Assembly: GCA_021806345.1 (NCBI GenBank)
Contig: JAJZXP010000320.1
Location: 1 to 7,839 of the forward strand
Source: Thermoplasmata archaeon
GTDB taxonomy: Archaea; Thermoplasmatota; Thermoplasmata; Thermoplasmatales; Thermoplasmataceae
Direction: 5' to 3'
Length of the DNA stretch: 7,839 nucleotides
Shown: positions 1-4,535 of the stretch, one piece after another
Layout: every line of letters begins with the position of its first letter
Position numbering within the stretch: position 1 is the stretch's first letter
Position numbers and translations under genes: made by a program
The notes under the pieces: model-generated
What the model was told of the DNA's origin: nothing
Database searches by the model: none
Seen by the model: the letters and a program-made list of their open reading frames with translations, nothing else

Positions 1-124
1 TCTTCACCTTTGTCTTACTATAAACTTTAACCCATTTCCATTCTTTAATCTTTTTCTGCTGATATCACAATATAGACTTGTTTATTTTCAAGCTTTTACT
101 TTTCTTAGGATCGATTAACATTGA

Positions 125-138
125 TCTGCTCCAGCAGA
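125..138 (-). terminator. Possible hairpin after IS3 orfB
   Basis: A perfect inverted repeat TCTGCT-CC-AGCAGA lies about 20 bases beyond the orfB stop on the minus strand. It could be a transcript-end hairpin or part of the IS3 end. There is no T-run right after it, so the assignment is weak. Confidence 0.2.
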
Positions 139-155
139 ATTTGGAACACTTTTCA

Positions 156-652
156 TTAATTCTCATCTGGTTTCGCCTCAATTTCATTTTTCTCGAATCT
201 TTCCCTGAATGCGTGATCATCCAGGAACCTCCTCCTGAATTCCTTTGGAGGAAGATAATCTATGGATGAATGCCTTTCCTATCTCTAAAGAGGCATAATG
301 GAAATCCTAGAACTCGTTTGGTCAGATATAGTCTGTCTTGATCGAGTTATGGAATGATTCAATGTCCTCCATTGTCCTCCGGAGTGTGCTTCTGTATGTA
401 TTCAAGCTTGATCTCCAGTAATTTCATGGCATCATTTGCCATACATGACCTGGAATAATGATATCCCTGCCATTCTTTTGTGAAACAGTCCTTGATGCAC
501 ATGAGATTGGTCATTCCTGACTCGGTTGGAATGTAAGTGATATCAGTTTCCCAGAGCTGATCAGGTCCAGTTGGTTTGAAGAGATTCCTTTTCTTTGTTC
601 GCCCTCTGTGTTTCGATGCAGGAAGGTTCATGTTGCTATCCTTAAGAACATC
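156..652 (-). pseudogene. IS3-family transposase OrfB, heavily deleted
   Basis: Remnant of the catalytic (rve/DDE) half of an IS3 transposase. The readable part runs MNLPASKHRGRTKKRNLF, then WETDITYIPTESGMTN with the first catalytic Asp, then CMANDA joined directly to MKLLEIKLEYIQKHTPEDNG, which carries the catalytic Glu. About 40-60 residues normally sit between those blocks, including the TDNG motif with the second Asp, so a deletion removed it near 425-432. The N-terminal HTH region is also missing: orfA's end runs straight into mid-orfB. An extra G near 368 shifts the frame into ESFHNSIKTDYI, followed by TGA (322-324) and TAG (307-309) where Trp and Arg are expected. Another deletion at 264-273 fuses the two copies of a short repeat. 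The C-terminus (SSIDYLPPKEFRRRF to IEAKPDEN) ends at the TAA at 156-158. It is dead beyond doubt. Confidence 0.85.
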
Positions 653-667
653 TCATGTTTCAGATCT

Positions 668-954
668 TCAAGAATCATCATCTTGACCTCCCTTGAAGCC
701 TTTTTTAAAAGCGTCTATGACCAGGCTCTGATCTCCGATGATCTTCTTCAGATCCTCGATCTCCTCGTCTCTCGAATCTGAATTCCCTCTCTGAGCCAGT
801 GCCGATTTTTCTCCCTGGATGAACTGTTCCAACACTTGCTCAGCTGTACGGGATATATGCCGTGCCTCCGGCATATTTCAGCCTGTGTCAAGTTCTCGGA
901 GAAGGATTCCATGACTATCTGGAACTTCTCGTCAGCCAAATATTTGGACTTCAT
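668..954 (-). pseudogene. IS3-family transposase OrfA, frameshifted
   Basis: OrfA of IS3 elements is the DNA-binding part of the transposase, with an N-terminal helix-turn-helix and a C-terminal coiled coil for dimerisation. The ATG at 954-952 is preceded by GGAGG seven bases upstream, which decides the start. The N-terminal part (MKSKYLADEKFQIV, then LTQAEICRRHGIYPVQLSK) is a classic IS3 HTH. Near 830-838 the frame changes. Restoring one G (tgttg to tggttg) gives LSKWLEQFIQ and joins the parts into a protein of about 95 residues. The second part, read from about 836 to the stop at 668, holds the EEIEDLKKIIGDQSLVID heptad segment and ends in acidic residues. As it stands the reading frame is interrupted. 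IS3 elements use programmed -1 frameshifting between orfA and orfB, but a shift inside the HTH-to-coil linker is not that, so it is a lesion or a sequencing indel. Confidence 0.82.
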
Positions 955-1013
955 GAAGATGCCTCCATGATCAAGAAAACTACTTTTCGCATACCCTTCA
1001 TGTATCTGTTTTT

Positions 1014-1021
1014 CTCTATAG
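1014..1021 (+). promoter_or_regulatory. Candidate TATA box for the IS110 non-coding RNA
   Basis: The plus strand has CTCTATAG at 1014-1021. Archaeal transcription starts about 25 bases after the TATA box, which here falls at about 1045-1049, the foot of the first hairpin of the candidate bridge RNA. The position is suggestive; the motif is short and unproven. Confidence 0.3.
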
Positions 1022-1027
1022 ATGTCA

Positions 1028-1045
1028 ATGAAAAAAGTTCTTAGG
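1028..1045 (+). repeat. Left copy of an 18-bp inverted repeat flanking the IS110 unit
   Basis: The sequence atgaaaaaagttcttagg is the reverse complement of the copy at 2350-2368, apart from one extra C there. It lies just left of the structured RNA, and its partner lies at the last codons of the recombinase, so the pair brackets the IS110 unit. Confidence 0.6.
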
Positions 1046-1048
1046 AAA

Positions 1049-1206
1049 ACGCTGCATGACGATGTAGCGTGAGAGTCGGAAGGCAGCAGAAATTTCACTT
1101 GGCCCATGAGGCCGCTCTTTAGATTCGCTGCCCTTCGTCTCGACATACTACCCTGAAACAAGGGTGAATAGAAGACTGTCGAGCATACTCCGACTCGAAC
1201 TCTCAC
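1049..1206 (+). ncRNA. Candidate IS110 bridge RNA
   Basis: A non-coding segment of about 158 bases ends nine bases before the recombinase ribosome site and folds well by eye. Hairpin 1: 1049-1057 pairs with 1062-1070 (9 bp including one G-U; loop GACG). Closing stem: 1073-1080 with 1189-1196 (8 perfect bp). Inside it, stem-loop A: 1082-1087 with 1127-1132, then a symmetric bubble of 13 bases on each side (1088-1100 and 1114-1126), then 1101-1104 with 1110-1113. Stem-loop B: 1139-1145 with 1177-1183, a bubble of 4 and 11 bases, then 1150-1154 with 1161-1165. Bridge RNAs of IS110-group recombinases have a 5' stem-loop followed by two bubble-containing loops, the target-binding and donor-binding loops, in this order and location. 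By that analogy A would be target-binding and B donor-binding. An alternative stem 1069-1076 with 1199-1206 competes with the closing stem. I could not match the bubbles convincingly to the flanks, so guide assignment is open. Confidence 0.65.
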
Positions 1207-1214
1207 AAACCACT

Positions 1215-1224
1215 AGGAGGTGGT
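1215..1224 (+). promoter_or_regulatory. Very strong Shine-Dalgarno of the IS110 recombinase
   Basis: AGGAGGTGGT is nearly identical to the complement of the archaeal 16S tail (GGAGGTGATC). No ATG, GTG or TTG follows at the usual 5-9 bases. The only in-frame GTG (1220) lies inside the site itself; ATC (1229) is at the right distance but is a very rare start. The original start codon may have been lost. Confidence 0.7.
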
Positions 1225-2370
1225 CAATATCTATATTGGTTTGGATGTACATAAACGTACCGTATATGTTACGGAAATGGAAGAGAATAAGATGTAAAGG
1301 AACAGTATGAGATAGCCAACAGTGAGGAATCATGGGAATCCTTCAGATCGAGGTATCCCGTATATGGAAACGAGATAGCCTTGGAAGTATCCACAACGGG
1401 TAAGTATGTTGCCAGGAAGCTTCGTGATCTCGGTTTCTCTGTACACCTGGCGGATCCTTCAAAACTATCTCTGATATTCAATACAGTAAAGAAAAACGAT
1501 AAGGAAGATTCATACAAGCTTGCAAAGCTTCTGAGGCTCGGTGAACTCCCTGAGGTACATCTACCCTCGAGAGAATCAGAGGATCTCCGATCCATAACGA
1601 GGTACAGAAAGTCGATAGGGGAGGAGATAACGATGCTGAAGAATCGTATACACGCTTTACTCTCCTCCTATGGAATAGCAATAGAGGCAACAGACATCTT
1701 CGGAAAGAAGGGTATTGCGGAGATCGAAAAGGCCTCCTCTCTCCTTTCCGAATCCGACAGATTCATCCTTTCCTCAACTCTGGAAAGGATATCGAATCTC
1801 TCCGATCAGGCGAGGGGTGTTGAGGATCAGATATCGAGGATGGTCCTCGGAAACAAGGATGTTGAGAGGATCATGACAATTCCGGGAATAAATGTATACT
1901 CCGCTGCCGTCGTAATCTCGGAAATAGATGATGTATCGAGATTCGCGACAAAGGAGAAACTCTCAGCTTATTCCGGCCTTGTACCGAGACAGGATCAATC
2001 CGGTAATCGGGACATAAGAGGGCATATAACAAAACACGGACCGTCAATGCTGAGATTCATACTCGTCAATGCAGCACACATCGTAATCAAGCACTCAAAA
2101 AGGTTGAAATCGAAATACCTCAGCATTGTACGCAGGATCGGAAAGAATCGGGCGATAGTTGCAATAGCAAGAATACTTATCGAGATGATATACACAATGC
2201 TGAAGAAAGGAGAGGATTTCGTTGACGAGATCGATGCCTTGACAGAGAGGAAGATGAATTCCATGCGTGTAAGGGCACAGAATCCTTCTCTGATAAAGAA
2301 ACTCGATGAGGTGATGAACTTTATAAAGAAGAAAAGGATAAGAGGTTCGCCTAACGAACTTTTTTCATAG
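1220..2370 (+). pseudogene. IS110-family DEDD recombinase, frameshifted
   Basis: IS110 recombinases excise and insert their element using a RuvC-like DEDD domain and a C-terminal Transposase_20 domain with a serine nucleophile, guided by a bridge RNA. The first frame (from 1220) reads NIYIGLDVHKRTVYV with the first Asp, and stops at TAA 1295-1297. The second frame, open from 1291, continues KEQYEIANSEESW and then ALEVSTTG with the Glu, and runs to 2370. Restoring one G (atgtaa to atggtaa) fuses them into about 383 residues, a normal family length. In that numbering the catalytic set is D9, E56, D94 and D97 (KNDKEDSYKLA). The C-terminal domain holds IPGINVYSAAVVISEI, the SGLVPRQDQSGNRDIRG block with candidate nucleophile S261, and GPSMLRFILVNAAH. 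All key residues survive, so inactivation is recent or the indel is a sequencing error. Translation of only the second part (for example from TTG 1381) would lack the first Asp. Confidence 0.88.
2350..2368 (+). repeat. Right copy of the IS110-flanking inverted repeat
   Basis: The sequence cctaacgaacttttttcat pairs with 1028-1045 over 18 bases with one bulged C (2355). It overlaps the 3' end of the recombinase reading frame and ends two bases before its stop. IS1111-group elements have sub-terminal inverted repeats; IS110-group elements classically do not, so the role here is open. The T-run could also act as a T-rich archaeal transcription stop. Confidence 0.6.
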
Positions 2371-2381
2371 AAGTATTATTA

Positions 2382-2531
2382 TCATGGTGTTCCAGTTCTA
2401 TAATGGTGCAGGGCACGTTTTTCGTACATAATAAGACTGTTTATATTGTTGTAATCCGCTCTTTTGAATTTCTTTTTAATTGTTTCAAAATCTATGTCAT
2501 AATGCTTGTTGTCTTCTTCACTATTGCACAT
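2382..2531 (-). CDS. Small 49-aa acidic/basic hypothetical protein downstream of the Mrr pseudogene
   Basis: An ATG at 2531-2529, preceded by GAGGG about three bases upstream, opens a 49-residue frame starting MCNSEEDNKHYDIDFETIKK and ending RALHHYRTGTP, stop TGA 2384-2382. It starts 11 bases after the stop of the Mrr pseudogene on the same strand, as a second operon gene would. The composition is protein-like: an acidic N-terminus, a lysine-rich central helix and an NINSLIMYEKRAL helix. I recognise no family. The last few codons lie near the probable right end of the IS110 element, so the frame may be the truncated start of a longer gene whose 3' part was separated by the insertion. It contains no stop mutations, unlike its neighbour. 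Confidence 0.45.
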   Translation of the reverse strand: MCNSEEDNKHYDIDFETIKKKFKRADYNNINSLIMYEKRALHHYRTGTP

Positions 2532-2542
2532 CGCCCTCGTTA

Positions 2543-3135
2543 TCAAAATGACTCGAAATAGTCTTTGTCTATCTCCTTCAAATTATAATTTGTCACAACT
2601 CGGACTCCAACATTATTCTGTGTCATGAGGTTTGCTAGCTTCAGACCGTCTATCAAGGTAATTTTATGGTCAGAATCCTTTTCAGAAAATTCTAAAGCTT
2701 CTTTAGGAAATTTAGCGTTGTTATGAATATGTCTTTTTCGGCCAGGTTACCAGACAATGCTCCGCTAAAATCTCTCCCTTCCTTTGCACTAACTGTCTGA
2801 TATTTGTCCCATCCTTTAGCTTGAAGATATATCTTGTCAAATCCTAATTTATCTTGCGATGCCTCACTATCTAGTCTTTCATCGCCAGGTAGACAAATTG
2901 CCTTAGTAATTTCCTCAAAATCCTTACAGTATCCCATCCGTATAACCACGTCTGTTATGATTCTTTCAAAGCCAGAAGATTTTGTGTTATGCAAAACCTC
3001 CCATAACTCTTCAGTAGGAACTCCCTCTCTCTTTTTAAAAATAGATTCAATCTCTTCATTTGAGATAAGAGCTGCAGATGATGAAATATTCCTACGAGTA
3101 ATGCCGATTAACTTTTTTTAGTATGTTTTAGTCAT
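2543..3135 (-). pseudogene. Mrr-type restriction endonuclease, inactivated
   Basis: Mrr proteins are type IV-like nucleases of the PD-(D/E)XK fold that cut modified DNA. The frame reads MTKTY, a TAA at 3120-3118 (codon 6), then KKLIGITRRNISSS through FERIITDVVIRMGY (the conserved helix before the catalytic core), a GDERLD block where Mrr proteins have GDGGIDG, then DKIYLQAKGW (Q-x-K motif, usually QAKRW) and FSGALSGNLAEKDIFITT. After NFLK the frame is lost near 2709. Restoring one C (FPKEALEF) continues the family's C-terminus (LIDGLKLANLMTQNNVGVRV) to the stop at 2545-2543. Intact length would be about 197 residues. Nonsense codon, frameshift and several substitutions at otherwise conserved Gly, Arg and Ser positions together indicate real decay rather than a single read error. 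Upstream, TATTAAG (3161-3167) sits 25 bases before the ATG. Confidence 0.82.
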
Positions 3136-3160
3136 TTAAGGTGAACAAAGGATGGAACTC

Positions 3161-3167
3161 TATTAAG
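3161..3167 (-). promoter_or_regulatory. TATA-like box of the Mrr pseudogene
   Basis: The minus strand reads CTTAATA, with 25 bases to the ATG at 3135 and no Shine-Dalgarno between. This spacing fits leaderless archaeal transcription. It marks the original start of the now broken gene. Confidence 0.35.
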
Positions 3168-3219
3168 ATCCTTGTAACTTATACTTTGTGGGAGAATGGG
3201 GTTGAAATGGGATTTAGTA

Positions 3220-4059
3220 TCACGATTTAGCATGAATTATTACAGCGTAAGAGCCCTTAGCTATTAATTCCTGGCGTTTGCTTTCAATGTCGGAGGCTCT
3301 CATTTTTCCAGAATCCCATATAATAGCCCCTACAGCCCCCTTATTCTCAAAGTGTTTTTGATAATCCTCTACTTGATTAACTAAACCTCTTAGTCTTTCT
3401 ATGCTTGTAGCTTTCTTTAATTCAATTGCGTATTTCCCATCTACTAAAATATCTATTCTATCACTTCCTATGGGGTACTGTCTTTGTGTAAACTTGTACC
3501 TCGTTTTTAGATAAATTTCTATCATTGATTCTAGCTCTCTTTCATCTCTAATCTTATATCGATAATTATCAAATTCATTTTTGATGTAATCTAATATTTC
3601 TTTCAACCTAGTATAATTTTCCTCCAATTTAGGCAAATAATCATTTGCTTGTACAGGTTTTGACTGTTTAGTAATATACTTCAGGGGACCACTAGTTGAC
3701 GATTGGTTGAAACCGTTCTTACTGTTAGGCGAGTGATTTTCTACTTCTTTGTATATGGTAATTCTAAATTTTTCAGCATAATTTTTCAAAACATCCAAAG
3801 AAACCCTAGATTCAATAAAATTAACATACACTCTTCTTGTTAAATCACGTCTTCGCTTTTCCCCTGTTATAGGGCTTATTTCGTAAGGTTCTGGCTCTTT
3901 ACCAATATATTCCTTGCAAATTTGTTTCATCTGGGATATTTCAAATTTTTCCAAAATTTCTTCCTTAGACTGTTTTAATTTTCGCTTCTCTTTTATTGAA
4001 TCTTGAATATTCTTAGTTGTTCCTTTTATAGACCCCTTAATCGTGTCCCATAGAGGCAT
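3220..4059 (-). CDS. PD-(D/E)XK nuclease-family protein
   Basis: A 279-residue protein with no signal peptide or membrane segment. The N-terminal 35 residues are lysine-rich and helical. Residues about 36-102 hold two helical blocks (EKFEISQMKQICKEYIG and FIESRVSLDVLKNYAEKF) that look like a small SAP-like DNA-binding unit; this is inference. Residues 103-145 are a polar linker. The catalytic core is at 165-275: an E-rich helix (RDERELESMIEIYL), then SDRIDILVDGKYAIELKKA giving D203 and E213-x-K215, then Q229xxxY233. D-(E)xK plus QxxxY is the pattern of RecB/Cas4-like and many defence nucleases. GAIIWDSGK and YAVIIHAK are the following core strands. All key residues are present, so it should be active. 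The ATG has no Shine-Dalgarno but a TATA-like box 21 bases upstream. It lies between a dead Mrr gene and transposase debris, with a radical SAM gene and a GHKL ATPase further upstream. Cleavage target unknown. Confidence 0.75.
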   Translation of the reverse strand: MPLWDTIKGSIKGTTKNIQDSIKEKRKLKQSKEEILEKFEISQMKQICKEYIGKEPEPYEISPITGEKRRRDLTRRVYVNFIESRVSLDVLKNYAEKFRITIYKEVENHSPNSKNGFNQSSTSGPLKYITKQSKPVQANDYLPKLEENYTRLKEILDYIKNEFDNYRYKIRDERELESMIEIYLKTRYKFTQRQYPIGSDRIDILVDGKYAIELKKATSIERLRGLVNQVEDYQKHFENKGAVGAIIWDSGKMRASDIESKRQELIAKGSYAVIIHAKS

Positions 4060-4080
4060 AAAAGTGTACTTCTTAGTAAG

Positions 4081-4086
4081 TAATAA
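4081..4086 (-). promoter_or_regulatory. TATA-like box of the PD-(D/E)XK nuclease gene
   Basis: The minus strand reads TTATTA, 21 bases before the ATG at 4059, preceded by AAGGA. No ribosome site follows, which fits a leaderless or nearly leaderless transcript. Confidence 0.35.
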
Positions 4087-4108
4087 TCCTTATGTTATTC
4101 GGACATTG

Positions 4109-4351
4109 TCAATTCCCTGTTGATAAGTACCAATGATACCAGTAGGATGTCCTTAGAAGACCATCCTTTGTCTTGAACCTATGCTTGAACAGCCATGACT
4201 GTACCGAGAAGTGCTGTTCTGCCTTGTCTGAGGTCTTCTCTACTTCAGGATTGTCCAGGTATAGGAAGACCTCTTTTCTGTTCTTCTTTACAAAGTTGAG
4301 AGGTAAGAATTTCATTGAAGATGCTCCATCAATTATCAAAAGAAGTGCCAA
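4109..4351 (-). pseudogene. C-terminal fragment of a DDE-type transposase
   Basis: About 75 residues without a credible start (the only in-frame initiator is TTG with no ribosome site). The segment FLPLNFVKKNRKEVFLYLDN, then VEKTSDKAEQHFSVQSWLFKHRF, then GLLRTSYWYHWYLSTG resembles the end of archaeal DDE transposases, in which a Thr/Asn-rich turn precedes the catalytic Glu (here the E of AEQHFS). I cannot name the IS family from this piece. The two catalytic Asp residues and the whole N-terminal half are absent, so it is debris. It sits in the gap upstream of the nuclease gene, where it has probably separated that gene from former neighbours. Confidence 0.55.
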
Positions 4352-4479
4352 ACCGGGATGAAATTGTCAGGCACAACAGACTGACCAGTTACTATTCTTT
4401 TTCTCATGTAATACCCTGAGATCCACATATTTCCTTTATTAAGTCGCTCTTTCATGCTAAATTTTTCCTTTGTAGGCAT
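4336..4479 (-). CDS. 47-aa ORF of unknown nature, possibly a gene remnant
   Basis: An ATG at 4479-4477 opens a frame beginning MPTKEKFSMKERLNKGNMWI, followed by YYMRKRIVTGQSVV and PDNFIPVWHFF, ending at the TGA 4338-4336. A second in-frame ATG lies at 4455. No ribosome site is seen. The 3' end overlaps the start of the transposase fragment in another frame, which suggests a truncated gene joined to the transposon remnant rather than a complete small protein. No family recognised. It lies 57 bases beyond the radical SAM stop on the same strand. Confidence 0.3.
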   Translation of the reverse strand: MPTKEKFSMKERLNKGNMWISGYYMRKRIVTGQSVVPDNFIPVWHFF

Positions 4480-4535
4480 AGAACATAGAAAGGCTCAAAA
4501 AACGATCCAAGTATCACATTGTTGACACTATTGCT

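Larger units (their letters stand above)
156..954 (-). mobile_element. Degraded IS3-family insertion sequence (orfA + orfB remnants)
   Basis: Reading the minus strand, an IS3-type orfA (954 to 668) is followed by an orfB remnant (652 to 156), the usual IS3 order. Both are broken: orfA by a single-base loss, orfB by two internal deletions, an extra G, two nonsense codons and a third small deletion. The element therefore cannot make its own transposase. I looked for matching terminal inverted repeats near 960-1045 and 60-155 and found no convincing pair, so the limits given are those of the coding remnants. It abuts the IS110 element on the right. Confidence 0.8.
1028..2370 (+). mobile_element. 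IS110-family insertion sequence (minimal extent)
   Basis: The unit consists of a structured non-coding left segment (1049-1206), a strong ribosome site (1215-1224) and a DEDD/Ser recombinase frame (1220-2370). This is the order seen in IS110-group elements such as IS621, where the bridge RNA is encoded upstream of the recombinase. Exact ends cannot be called from one copy, because IS110 elements make no clear target duplication. The left end probably lies between orfA's ribosome site (about 965) and 1046, and the right end between 2371 and about 2405. The 18-bp inverted repeat gives the minimal limits used here. The element sits beside the IS3 remnant and beyond its right end lies the 3' end of the minus-strand 49-codon ORF. 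Confidence 0.75.

Noticed and set aside
1..60. Stop-free minus-strand stretch reading KKIKEWKWVKVYSKTKVK toward the left edge
   Set aside because: It looks protein-like and might belong to a gene leaving the window, but it has only about 20 codons, no start codon and an upstream stop near 68-70. Too short to call.
748..1206. 152-codon minus-strand frame covering orfA and the IS110 left end
   Set aside because: Only the part from 954 downward is IS3 OrfA. The portion 955-1206 runs through the structured RNA segment and has no protein character; it is an accidental extension.
1269..1690. Minus-strand frames opposite the IS110 recombinase
   Set aside because: Shadow frames of a well-supported plus-strand recombinase; serine/leucine-rich with no recognisable domain.
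1168..2373. Seven-base identity ATAGAAG between the 3' bubble of stem-loop B (1168-1174) and the recombinase end (2367-2373), considered as a donor guide
   Set aside because: A right-hand donor guide should pair with the left-end side of the junction, and the match is same-sense and short. Not convincing without element ends.
2685..2700. Seven-base match TCTAAAG to the reverse complement of the 3' bubble of RNA stem-loop A, considered as the IS110 target
   Set aside because: It lies about 300 bases beyond the recombinase stop and inside the Mrr coding sequence, too far to be the element's right junction, and a 7-base match in AT-rich DNA is expected by chance.
2834..3121. 95-codon plus-strand frame opposite Mrr
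   Set aside because: Antisense shadow of the Mrr pseudogene, whose protein family match is clear.
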